Source of the DNA: JBEIGE01 sp040382055 | GTDB taxonomy: Bacteria > Pseudomonadota > Gammaproteobacteria > Burkholderiales > Burkholderiaceae_C | Direction of reading: 5' to 3' | Length of the DNA: 64,000 nucleotides | Assembly: GCA_040382055.1 (NCBI GenBank) | Contig: JBEIGE010000006.1 | Span: forward strand, 1 to 64,000 | Part shown: piece by piece, positions 40,048-48,029 of the stretch | Position numbering within the stretch: position 1 is the first letter of the stretch | Layout: each line of letters opens with the position of its first letter | The notes under the pieces: model-generated | Databases searched by the model: none | Told to the model about the DNA's origin: nothing | The model's input: only the letters and a program-made list of their open reading frames with translations | Position numbers and translations under genes: made by a program

Positions 40048-41241
40048 ATGAAAATCATTGAATCAATCCTCGCCGACAGCGCCTCAATCTCACACATCCG
40101 ACGCGAGATCCATTCTTATCCAGAGCTCTGCTTTGAGGAAGTCCGTACTTCGGAGCTGGTTGCAAAAAAACTGGAGGATTGGGGAATTCCTTATTTCCGG
40201 GGTATGGGAACAACCGGCGTAGTGGGTGTGATCAAAAGTGGGAATTCATCACGCGCTATCGGATTAAGGGCCGACATGGATGCTTTGCCGATGCAGGAGT
40301 TCAACACCTTCGCCCATGCCAGCCAGAACAAGGGAAAAATGCATGCATGCGGCCATGATGGGCATACGGCCATGTTGCTTGCGGCTGCAAAATATTTAGC
40401 TGGACGACGCAACTTTGATGGCACTGTTTACCTCATTTTTCAGCCTGCTGAAGAGGGCGGTGGTGGCGCTCGTGAAATGATCAAAGATGGCTTGTTTGAC
40501 AAATACCCGATGGATGCGGTTTTTGGTATGCACAACTGGCCGGGTATGCCGGTAGGATCGTTTGCCTTGAGCGCAGGCCCGGTGATGGCTTCGAGCAATG
40601 AGTTCAAGATCACTATCAATGCCAGGGGCGGACATGCGGCACTACCGCACCTCAGTGCAGACCCCTTGCCAGTGGCCTGTCAAATGGTTCAGGCATTCCA
40701 GACCGTGATCAGTCGAAATAAAAAGCCGGTAGATGCAGGTGTGATTTCTGTCACCATGATTCATGCGGGAGAAGCTACCAACGTCATACCCGATCAATGC
40801 GAAATCCAGGGAACCGTGAGAACGTTCAGCGTTGACGTGCTCGACATGATCGAAGAGCGGATGCGGCAGATTGCCCAACACACCTGTGCTGCTTTTGGTG
40901 TCCAATGCGACTTTGCTTTCGAGAGAAACTACCCGCCAACCATCAACGCCGAAAATGAAACAGCCTTTGCAAGGCAGGTCATGGCGGATTTGGTAGGGGC
41001 AGAGAACGTCTTGCGTCAGGAGCCCACCATGGGTGCAGAAGACTTTGCGTACATGTTGCAGGCCAAGCCAGGTGCCTATTGTTTTATTGGCAATGGTGAC
41101 GGTGACCATCGAGCCATCGGTCATGCGGATGGGCCATGCATGCTGCATAACCCCAGCTATGACTTCAACGACGAACTGATTCCACTGGGGGCGAGTTACT
41201 GGGTTGAATTGACCGAGCGGTGGCTAAAAGCGCAGCCTTAG
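40048..41241 (+). CDS. M20-family amidohydrolase (hippurate hydrolase-like)
   Basis: 397 residues from ATG 40048, which has GGAG at a good distance; ATG 40036 would add four. Metal-binding motifs of the M20D subgroup are intact: ADMDALP, HACGHDGHTAMLL (Cys and His ligands), QPAEEGGGGA and MGAEDFAYM. It removes an acyl group from an N-acyl amino acid or similar amide in the cytoplasm. It follows the BKACE gene, probably in one operon, and is convergent with coaX. Confidence 0.93.
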   Translation: MKIIESILADSASISHIRREIHSYPELCFEEVRTSELVAKKLEDWGIPYFRGMGTTGVVGVIKSGNSSRAIGLRADMDALPMQEFNTFAHASQNKGKMHACGHDGHTAMLLAAAKYLAGRRNFDGTVYLIFQPAEEGGGGAREMIKDGLFDKYPMDAVFGMHNWPGMPVGSFALSAGPVMASSNEFKITINARGGHAALPHLSADPLPVACQMVQAFQTVISRNKKPVDAGVISVTMIHAGEATNVIPDQCEIQGTVRTFSVDVLDMIEERMRQIAQHTCAAFGVQCDFAFERNYPPTINAENETAFARQVMADLVGAENVLRQEPTMGAEDFAYMLQAKPGAYCFIGNGDGDHRAIGHADGPCMLHNPSYDFNDELIPLGASYWVELTERWLKAQP

Positions 41242-41257
41242 CTCTAGCCAAGCTGTT

Positions 41258-42037
41258 CTATGCGCGTGGAGCTTGAAGGCTGCGTGCCCGAGCCACTTCG
41301 AGCAAGCCATCAAAGAGCAGGTTGTCGACCAACTCAAATGGGGCAGATATGCTGGGGGCCATTTTCCAGCCTGCACCGCCCGTCATCACGCAAAAAGGCT
41401 CTGTGCCATAGGTTTGGTGTACTTGGCTGACCATTTTTTCCATGGCTCCGGCAATCGCAAATGTTCCACCGCTGGTTAAGGCGTCGCTGGTGTTTTTCGG
41501 AAACGCACAGACTTCGCCCGTTGGCACATGGAGGCCCGCAGTGCCTGACTCCAGGGCGCGCAGCATGATGCCATGACCAGGCAAAATAAATCCCCCAAGA
41601 AACTTTCCATCTGCGTCAGTTGCATCAACCGTGACTGCGGTGCCCACCATGGTCACCACCATGGGTCGCTTCTGTCCAAGAGACCGCATCCTGTGCCAAG
41701 CGCCAATCAGCGCAACCCAGCGGTCTGCACCAAGCCGGGTCGGGTGGTCGTAACCGTTGACAAGCCCAGCCTCTTGGGCACTGGAGTAAACCCACTGCGG
41801 CGAAAAGTCCCACGACTCCATTTGGGCTTCGACCCGGCGTTTAATGGCGTCACCCGCTACGATGCAACCCAGCATGTGACGGGGTTTGCGCAGGTCTGCC
41901 CAAGCGCCTTCGGACAATTTGTCAATGTTGTCCAAAAATTCTGCGCCATGCGCAATCAATTCGGCCCCGGGTGTGCTGGTTTCGTACAAGGCCCATTTCA
42001 GGCGTGTGTTACCGACGTCAACTGCAAGAAAAGTCAT
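41258..42037 (-). CDS. coaX: Type III pantothenate kinase
   Basis: 259 residues from ATG 42037 (MTFLAVDVGNTRLKWAL); the longer frame to 42088 overlaps the rhodanese gene and is not needed. Family motifs are DVGNTRLKWAL (phosphate binding), NGYDHPTRLGADRW with its catalytic Asp, and MVGTAVTVDATDADGKFLGG. It makes 4'-phosphopantothenate, the first step to coenzyme A, and needs a monovalent cation in studied members. This is a housekeeping gene embedded among catabolic genes; the rhodanese and FAH genes precede it on the same strand. Confidence 0.96.
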   Translation of the reverse strand: MTFLAVDVGNTRLKWALYETSTPGAELIAHGAEFLDNIDKLSEGAWADLRKPRHMLGCIVAGDAIKRRVEAQMESWDFSPQWVYSSAQEAGLVNGYDHPTRLGADRWVALIGAWHRMRSLGQKRPMVVTMVGTAVTVDATDADGKFLGGFILPGHGIMLRALESGTAGLHVPTGEVCAFPKNTSDALTSGGTFAIAGAMEKMVSQVHQTYGTEPFCVMTGGAGWKMAPSISAPFELVDNLLFDGLLEVARARSLQAPRA

Positions 42038-42084
42038 GCTTTCGGCAAGGCGATGTGGTTTGTAGAAATCTGATGAACACTGAT

Positions 42085-42489
42085 TCAATTTTGACGCCAG
42101 GGCAGCCCACGCATACGCCAGCCGCCCTTGTGCCCGCGATGGGCCTGATCATCAGCATCGCCCTCAAAACCTTCGAGAATGTTGTAGGCCTCAATGCCCA
42201 GTTCGGTAGCTCTCTTGGCAGCAGAGATAGAACGAACACCACTGCGGCACAGAAAAGCCGCCCTCATGCCAGGAGGCACTGCATTCTTGATCATTGAATC
42301 AAAGTCGGGATTCAAGGCCATGCCCGGCCATTGTTTCCAGGCGATGGCAAGCGCACCCGGTATAAAACCTACCCATTCGCGTTCGGCATCGCTTCGGATA
42401 TCCACCAGGACAACCTGCCCTGATGTAAACCACTGATGAGCAAACTGTGGCGTGATATCTCCGGCATAACCCAGAATGTTCTCGGGCAT
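42085..42489 (-). CDS. Single-domain rhodanese
   Basis: 134 residues with one rhodanese domain. VLVDIRSDAEREWVGFIPGALAIAW matches the CH2A-like start, and the active-site loop CRSGVRS has the catalytic Cys at about 81. It transfers sulfane sulfur to thiols or cyanide, in the cytoplasm as no signal peptide is seen. It starts five bases after the stop of the FAH-family gene and is followed by coaX after 47 bases, so the three may be cotranscribed. Role in this context unknown. Confidence 0.93.
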   Translation of the reverse strand: MPENILGYAGDITPQFAHQWFTSGQVVLVDIRSDAEREWVGFIPGALAIAWKQWPGMALNPDFDSMIKNAVPPGMRAAFLCRSGVRSISAAKRATELGIEAYNILEGFEGDADDQAHRGHKGGWRMRGLPWRQN

Positions 42490-42493
42490 CGTA

Positions 42494-43279
42494 TTAAACG
42501 ATCTTCACGCTCAGGTTGGGCAAGCCATCAATGTGCATTTCTATGACGTCTCCTCGCACCACCGGCCCTACGTTTTCGGGCGTGCCGGAATAAATAATGT
42601 CGCCGGGAAAGAGTTCGTTGGCTTCAGAGAGTTTCACGATCTGCTCCGCGACCGACCAGATCATCTTGTCTAGGTTGGAGCTTTGCTTGGTTTGTCCGTT
42701 GACTTTGAGCCAGATATTCCCTTTGGTGAAATGACCCGTTTGTGCGAGTTTGTGAATGGCTCCAATAGGAGCGGATTTGTCAAAGCTCTTGCCGATTTCC
42801 CACGGTTTTTTCTCATCCCCCATGGCGCGCTGCAGGTCGCGGCGCGTCATATCAAGGCCCAAGGTGTAGCCGTAGACCAGGTCAAGTGCCTTGTCAATCT
42901 TGATGTTCTTCCCGCCCTTGTCAAGAACTGCGACCAGCTCGGCCTCGTAGTGGTAGTTCTTGGTTAAAGACGGGTAGGGGTGGTCAGCTACCGTGCCGGC
43001 TGCAACGTATTGGATCGCATCAGTGGGTTTTTGGAAAAAGAAGGGCGGTTCGCGATCCGGGTTGGAGCCCATTTCAATGGCGTGAGCGCGGTAGTTGCGG
43101 CCAATACAGTAAATGCGACGCACCGGAAACATCTCATCAGAACCAACAATCGGTATCAGTGTACCTGCGACTGTGAATGGTGATTTAGCCTGCTGCTGCG
43201 CAACACCGGGAAGAGCGCAACCTGCCAGGGCACCGGTGGTAAGCAATGCTGAACTTTGAAAGAAATCCCGTCTTTCCAT
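42494..43279 (-). CDS. Fumarylacetoacetate hydrolase-family protein with Tat/lipobox-like leader
   Basis: 261 residues from the ATG at 43279. The FAH-family core is clear: RIYCIGRNYRAHAIEMG, PPFFFQKPTDAI, YEAELVAVLDKGG with its Glu ligands, VYGYTLGLDMTRRDLQ and a GDIIYSGTPENVGPV tail. Enzymes of the family hydrolyse or decarboxylate 3-oxoacids after ring cleavage and are normally cytosolic. Unusually, this one begins MERRDFFQSSALLTTGALAGC, a twin-arginine-like leader with an L-A-G-C lipobox, which predicts export and possibly lipid anchoring. It is divergent from the TRAP genes and may process ligand in the periplasm. Confidence 0.9.
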   Translation of the reverse strand: MERRDFFQSSALLTTGALAGCALPGVAQQQAKSPFTVAGTLIPIVGSDEMFPVRRIYCIGRNYRAHAIEMGSNPDREPPFFFQKPTDAIQYVAAGTVADHPYPSLTKNYHYEAELVAVLDKGGKNIKIDKALDLVYGYTLGLDMTRRDLQRAMGDEKKPWEIGKSFDKSAPIGAIHKLAQTGHFTKGNIWLKVNGQTKQSSNLDKMIWSVAEQIVKLSEANELFPGDIIYSGTPENVGPVVRGDVIEMHIDGLPNLSVKIV

Positions 43280-43421
43280 AACATCTCCTAAGTTGTTGTT
43301 GTATTGCAAATTGAAGCTAAGGATGCGCAGGGTAAACCAAAAATCATCGATAACCGCGCCCTAAATGCGAAATAGACGCGAAAAGTCGTTGGTGGGTGAT
43401 CAAATTTTATCCTTGACCTAG

Positions 43422-43443
43422 TGCAAACCCCTATGGGGCTGCA
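43422..43443. promoter_or_regulatory. Palindrome in the FAH-TRAP divergent region
   Basis: TGCA, two bases, CCCC-TAT-GGGG, one base, TGCA: a near-symmetric 22-base inverted repeat about 100 bases upstream of the TRAP receptor start and about 140 upstream of the FAH gene. It is a candidate operator for either direction. No regulator gene adjoins it. Confidence 0.4.
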
Positions 43444-43539
43444 TAGTCAATGTAGGAAAATCCACGGGCTTTAGTTTCGTCTGTCAATCTCATGTTGAAG
43501 TGAAATTGATTCTTTGTCAGCATAAATTAGGAGACTTTC

Positions 43540-44664
43540 TTGATCGATAACAAATCCCCCCGCCGTCGTGGCTTGCTCAAAGGTGCCGCCGTCGCTGCAG
43601 GCGTTGTTTCTGCGCCTATGGTGGCTACAGCACAAACCGCAACCAGCCTCCGCTTTCAGAGCACATGGCCCGCAAAAGATATTTTTCACGAGTACGCCAA
43701 TGACTTTGCCAGCAAAGTCAACAAGATGGCTGAGGGCAAGCTCAAGATAGAAGTTTTGCCATCCGGCTCGGTGGTCCCTGCTTTCCAGCTTCTTGATGCG
43801 GTCAACAAAGGAACACTGGACGGTGGACACGGTGTGCTGGCCTACCACTATGGCAAAAGTTCGGCATTGGCTCTCTGGGGTTCCGGCCCTGCTTACGGCA
43901 TGGATCCCAACATGGTTCTGGCTTGGCACCAGCATGGCGGCGGCAAGGCTTTACTCGAAGAAATTTACAAGAGCATCAACGTAGATGTCGTCTCTTACGT
44001 GTATGGCCCTATGCCTACTCAGCCGCTGGGTTGGTTCAAGAAACCGATCTCCAAGGTTGAAGATCTCAAAGGACTGAAGTTCCGTACGGTGGGCTTGGCT
44101 GTGGACATTTTCACAGAGCTGGGCTGTGCAGTGAACCCGTTACCTGGTGGCGAAATCGTGCCAGCATTGGATCGCGGATTGATTGATGCAGCCGAGTTTA
44201 ACAACGCAACCAGCGATCGTCTCCTTGGCTTCCCCGATGTCGTGAAAAATTGCATGTTACAAAGCTTTCACCAGTCTGGCGAGCAGTTTGAGATTCTTTT
44301 CAACAAAGGCAAACTTGCTGCCTTGCCTGCCGAACTAAGGTCCATCATCGACTATGCCGTGCAGGCCTCATCGGCCGACATGAGCTGGAAAGCCGTTGAG
44401 CGCAACTCCAAGGACTACCAGGAACTCAAAGCCGCAAAGATCAATTTTTACAAGACTCCGGATGCGATTCTGCGCGCTCAATTGGCTGCCTGGGACAAGG
44501 TCATTGCCAAGAAATCGGCGGAAAACCCCTTGTTTGCCAAGGTGCTTGAGTCCCAAAAGGCTTTCGCGCTTCGTGCCGGCCAATGGCAGAACGACTACAT
44601 GGTCGATTTCAAAATGGCTTGGAACCACTATTTCCGCAAACCTGCGCCTGCCAAGAAGGCCTGA
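43540..44664 (+). CDS. TRAP transporter solute-binding protein, Tat-type leader
   Basis: 374 residues. The start is TTG at 43540, supported by TAGGAGA six bases before it. The N-terminus has a twin-arginine-type signal (PRRRGLLKGAAVAAGVVSAPMVATAQ). The mature part is a DctP/YiaO-type receptor (FQSTWPAKDIFHEYANDFASKV; LKGLKFRTVGLAVDIFTELG with the ligand-binding Arg; PALDRGLIDAAEFNNATSD). Sequences like this often bind keto acids. It is followed by a terminator-like hairpin and then dctQ and dctM. A second, unrelated TRAP receptor is at 17075. Confidence 0.94.
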   Translation: MIDNKSPRRRGLLKGAAVAAGVVSAPMVATAQTATSLRFQSTWPAKDIFHEYANDFASKVNKMAEGKLKIEVLPSGSVVPAFQLLDAVNKGTLDGGHGVLAYHYGKSSALALWGSGPAYGMDPNMVLAWHQHGGGKALLEEIYKSINVDVVSYVYGPMPTQPLGWFKKPISKVEDLKGLKFRTVGLAVDIFTELGCAVNPLPGGEIVPALDRGLIDAAEFNNATSDRLLGFPDVVKNCMLQSFHQSGEQFEILFNKGKLAALPAELRSIIDYAVQASSADMSWKAVERNSKDYQELKAAKINFYKTPDAILRAQLAAWDKVIAKKSAENPLFAKVLESQKAFALRAGQWQNDYMVDFKMAWNHYFRKPAPAKKA

Positions 44665-44684
44665 TTTAGTACTCACCTAAAATT

Positions 44685-44721
44685 CGGGGCGCTGTGACGT
44701 CAGTTGCAGCGCCCCGATTTT
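44685..44721 (+). terminator. Attenuator-like hairpin between TRAP receptor and permease genes
   Basis: CGGGGCGCTG (44685-44694) pairs perfectly with CAGCGCCCCG (44707-44716) across 12 bases and is followed by ATTTT. Because dctQ and dctM follow in the same direction, this probably lowers permease expression relative to the receptor, a common arrangement for binding-protein transporters. Confidence 0.8.
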
Positions 44722-44769
44722 CTGACTCTCAAAAAGTACTACTAAAACATTGAAACGACAGGATTAAGA

Positions 44770-45390
44770 ATGCAAAACATTCTGCTTGCTGTGGATAGAC
44801 TTTCCACTTTTATCGGCAAGACCTTTGCCTGGGCTGCTGCCCTTTTGACTGTGCTGATCAGCTGGGAGGTCTTCTCCCGCTACGTGTTGAATCAGCCCCA
44901 TGCGTGGATGCTTGACGCCCAGATCATGCTGTACGGCACTCTGTTCATGACTGCAGGTGCCTACACCTTGAGCAAGAACGGGCATGTTCGTGGTGATGTT
45001 TTGTATGGCTTTTTTGAACCCAAAACGCAGGCCACGCTGGATCTGATTTTGTATTTTGTTTTTTTCTTGCCTGGCGTGACTGCCATGACCTACGCAGGCT
45101 GGAATTTTTTCAATGAATCCCTGGCTATTCGGGAGCAAACGTTTTCTGCCGAAGCGCTTCCGCTTTACCCCTTCAAATTCATCATCCCTTTGTCGGGCGG
45201 TATTTTGTTGCTCCAGGGCGTGGTTGAAATGATTCGTTGTGTGATCTGCATCAAAGACGGGGCTTGGCCAGCGCGTGACCAGGACGTTGAAGAGGTGGAT
45301 GTCGAAAAACTCAAGGAAATGGTCAACGTGAAAGACGAAGATATTCAAGCGCTCGATAAATTTGTAATTCACCAGGGCGCTAAATCATGA
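44770..45390 (+). CDS. TRAP transporter small permease (DctQ family), second system
   Basis: 206 residues with four membrane helices: about 17-37, 54-74, 90-112 and 132-152 (FKFIIPLSGGILLLQGVVEMI). A longer-than-usual charged C-terminal tail (residues 163-206, EDVEEVDVEKL-like) extends into the cytoplasm or periplasm. It pairs with the large permease, whose ATG overlaps its stop (ATGA at 45387-45390), so the two are translationally coupled. A GGATTAAG ribosome-binding region precedes the ATG. Confidence 0.92.
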   Translation: MQNILLAVDRLSTFIGKTFAWAAALLTVLISWEVFSRYVLNQPHAWMLDAQIMLYGTLFMTAGAYTLSKNGHVRGDVLYGFFEPKTQATLDLILYFVFFLPGVTAMTYAGWNFFNESLAIREQTFSAEALPLYPFKFIIPLSGGILLLQGVVEMIRCVICIKDGAWPARDQDVEEVDVEKLKEMVNVKDEDIQALDKFVIHQGAKS

Positions 45391-47381
45391 AAATCAAAAA
45401 AGACCTGTGGTTTGGCTTTGCCTTGATGGCGCTAATTATTCTGGCGGCCATTGTCATGCTTGTCATGGCCAACCCAGTCACCAATGGGCATATCGGCCTG
45501 CTGATGTTGTCTTTGGTGGTGGTGGCCATCATGCTGGGCTTCCCAACCGCTTTTACCCTGATGGGCATGGGCATGATCTTTACTTGGCTTGCTTACGACA
45601 GAAGCACCGACAAGACACTGACTTTGATGGTTCAGTCGGCATTTAAGGTCATGGGCAATGACGTTCTGATCAGCATCCCCTTGTTTGTGTTTATGGGGTA
45701 TCTGGTTGAGCGAGCCAATCTGATCGAAAAGCTGTTTCGCAGCCTTCACCTCGCTTGGGTCAGGTTACCGGGCGCGCTGGCTGTGGCAACGCTGGTTACA
45801 TGTGCGGTGTTTGCTACCGCCACGGGTATCGTAGGAGCCGTGGTCACCCTGATGGGCTTGTTGGCTCTACCTGCCATGCTCAAGGGCGGCTATAGCGTGC
45901 AGCTCTCCGCTGGAGCAATTACGGCTGGTGGTTGCCTCGGTATTCTGATACCTCCGTCAGTGATGTTGATTGTTTATGGCGCCACGGCTGGCGTCTCTGT
46001 AGTTCAGCTTTATGCAGGGGCATTTTTTCCTGGTTTGATGCTCGCAGGTTTGTACATTCTGTACGTCATCATCATCGCCAAGATCAAGCCGTCCATGGCA
46101 CCGCCCTTATCCATGGCTGAACGCTTTGTTCCCCTGCCTGCCATGAGCGAAAAAATTGCCAGGTCGCACGCCGAAAGGGCCTTGCCCGCCTTGCTGGATG
46201 CGCTCAAAGGAAGTCGGAACAAATATGTACCCGTTTCCTACATCCTGAAGCAGTTGGGCATTGTATTGATGCCAGCCATTTTGTTTGCTGTCGTAGCTCT
46301 TTGGAGTTACTCCAGCGTCACCTTTGTGGACGCGGAAGAAGCACGGGTGATGGAGAGAATTGGTGATGAGCCAGCTTCTTCGTCGGCTTCAGAAGGTGGT
46401 TTGAGCGAGCCACCTTCTGCCGATAGCGTGAAAGAACCTCCTGGTGCCGAAGGCGTCAAGGAGCCGCCCGGGGCTGAAGGTGTCAAGGAGCCACCAGGAT
46501 CTGAAGGCGTTAAAGAGCCACCGGGTGCTTTATCGAGTGGTGTTCAGGAGCCACCCGGTTCCAGTGGTGTGCAGACGCCACCTGCACTCACGGTTGCTGG
46601 CACGATTCCCCAAGCTGCCCATGCAGTGCCGGCTCCTGCCGGCTACTGGTATGGATTGGGCGTAGGTGCTTTAGCCTTGGTCGTTTTTTATGGTTTGCTG
46701 AGTTTTACCCGGTTGGAAGTTTTCAAGATGCTATTGACAAGCTTCTTCCCGCTGCTAGTTCTGATTCTGGCCGTCTTGGGCAGCATCGTCATGGGTTTGG
46801 CGACACCGACCGAAGCTGCTGCCGTGGGCGCCATGGGCGGATTCCTCCTGGCTGCAGCCTATCGTCAGCTTACCTTTAGTGTGGTCAAGGAAAGCGTTTT
46901 TCTGACCGCCAAGACTTCTGCCATGGTGTGCTGGCTGTTTGTTGGATCGGCTATTTTCTCGGCGGCCTTTGCTTTGTTGGGCGGGCAGGAACTGGTTGAG
47001 AACCGGGTCATGTCCATGAACCTGACCAAAACCGAGTTTCTTATTCTGAGTCAAGTGATTATTTTCATCCTGGGTTGGCCACTGGAGTGGACAGAGATCA
47101 TTGTGATTTTCATGCCCATCTTTATTCCTTTGTTGGACAATTTCGGTGTTGATCCCCTGTTCTTTGGTCTCTTGGTGGCTTTGAATCTTCAGACCGCCTT
47201 CCTGAGCCCACCGGTTGCTATGGCAGCCTTCTACCTCAAAGGGGTTAGCCCGCCCCATGTCACCTTGAACCAGATTTTTGCCGGCATGCTGCCATTTATG
47301 GGCATCCAGGTGATCGCCATTGTTCTTCTCTACCAGGTCCCGGCAATTGGTATGTGGTTGCCTGAGGTGCTTTACAAGTAG
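45387..47381 (+). CDS. TRAP transporter large permease (DctM family) with proline-rich repeat insertion
   Basis: 664 residues against about 430 for ordinary DctM. Both DctM halves are intact: ATGIVGAVVTLMGLLALPAML and CLGILIPPSVMLIVYGA in the first, and TPTEAAAVGAMGGFLLAA and FLSPPVAMAAFYLKGVSPPHV in the second. Between them, at about residues 235-440, is an insertion. It consists of a basic segment, a helix (about 289-310), a proline- and glutamate-rich tandem repeat (339-399) and another helix (about 416-436). Positive charges before the first helix suggest that the repeat faces the periplasm. Confidence 0.92.
   Translation: MKIKKDLWFGFALMALIILAAIVMLVMANPVTNGHIGLLMLSLVVVAIMLGFPTAFTLMGMGMIFTWLAYDRSTDKTLTLMVQSAFKVMGNDVLISIPLFVFMGYLVERANLIEKLFRSLHLAWVRLPGALAVATLVTCAVFATATGIVGAVVTLMGLLALPAMLKGGYSVQLSAGAITAGGCLGILIPPSVMLIVYGATAGVSVVQLYAGAFFPGLMLAGLYILYVIIIAKIKPSMAPPLSMAERFVPLPAMSEKIARSHAERALPALLDALKGSRNKYVPVSYILKQLGIVLMPAILFAVVALWSYSSVTFVDAEEARVMERIGDEPASSSASEGGLSEPPSADSVKEPPGAEGVKEPPGAEGVKEPPGSEGVKEPPGALSSGVQEPPGSSGVQTPPALTVAGTIPQAAHAVPAPAGYWYGLGVGALALVVFYGLLSFTRLEVFKMLLTSFFPLLVLILAVLGSIVMGLATPTEAAAVGAMGGFLLAAAYRQLTFSVVKESVFLTAKTSAMVCWLFVGSAIFSAAFALLGGQELVENRVMSMNLTKTEFLILSQVIIFILGWPLEWTEIIVIFMPIFIPLLDNFGVDPLFFGLLVALNLQTAFLSPPVAMAAFYLKGVSPPHVTLNQIFAGMLPFMGIQVIAIVLLYQVPAIGMWLPEVLYK
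46401..46583 (+). repeat. 27-base tandem repeats encoding VKEPPGAEG-type units
   Basis: Units at 46401, 46428, 46455, 46482, 46509 (33 bases), 46542 and a partial one at 46569 encode LSEPPSADS, VKEPPGAEG (twice), VKEPPGSEG, VKEPPGALSSG, VQEPPGSSG and VQTPP. The units differ at synonymous positions, so the array is not a very recent expansion and the PPG pattern seems to be under selection. All lengths are multiples of three. Confidence 0.92.
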
Positions 47382-47653
47382 ATGGTTGGCGCAGGTTTTT
47401 AATCACCAGGGCATTCAGAAAAAGCTTCAGCGCTATTGATCTTTGTAAAACCACGAGGATTGGTTGGGTGTTTATTTCTACACCAATACTTGTGGGCCTC
47501 AACGACCAACCTGCCTAAAAAAGCGGTTATTCGTTGTCAATGTGCGCAAACCAACTGTCCCTCATAGGCTATTGCTGGCAATATCCGACCAGCGCAACCG
47601 GTTCTTGAAGACTGTAGCGCGCCCAAATTTCCGACAGTCTCAAGCTAAACCCC

Positions 47654-47917
47654 ATGCACCAGGCCACTACCTATTACGACACGCTGGAAATCACCCGCTT
47701 CGCGAGCGATTGTGTGATCAGGGCGGCCTATCGCGCTCTGTGTCAGAAAAACCACCCTGATAAACATCCGGAGGCGATTGTTTTGGCTACCAAAAATCTG
47801 ATGCAGTTGAACGAGGCCTACGCTGCCTTATCTTGTCCCGCCACAAGAACCCGCTACGACGATGAACTCAACAGCCGGAAGATCAAACCTTTCAGCAGTG
47901 TTTTTGCTGAGATCTGA
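47654..47917 (+). CDS. Small J-domain protein
   Basis: 87 residues consisting almost only of a J domain: TTYYDTLEITRFASDCVIRAAYRALCQKNHPDKHPEA with the HPD tripeptide at about 34-36, and LNEAYAALSCPATRTRYDDEL as the fourth helix. J domains stimulate Hsp70 (DnaK) ATPase. There is no G/F or zinc region, so it is a minimal type III partner that may steer DnaK to a special client. Encoded alone; the 272 bases before it show no clear signal. Confidence 0.9.
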   Translation: MHQATTYYDTLEITRFASDCVIRAAYRALCQKNHPDKHPEAIVLATKNLMQLNEAYAALSCPATRTRYDDELNSRKIKPFSSVFAEI

Positions 47918-48029
47918 TCAAGTCACAGGGATTTTCTTAGCTTGATAAGATGGCGGCGGGTGCTGTAGCAATTTAGCAAAACAGCAGGTTTTGCGATGGT
48001 CGGGCCGCCATCGTGCAGGAAACACCACC

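Noticed and set aside
46401..46583. CRISPR array
   Set aside because: The units are 27-base coding repeats without spacers, in frame within a transporter gene; no cas genes occur in the window.
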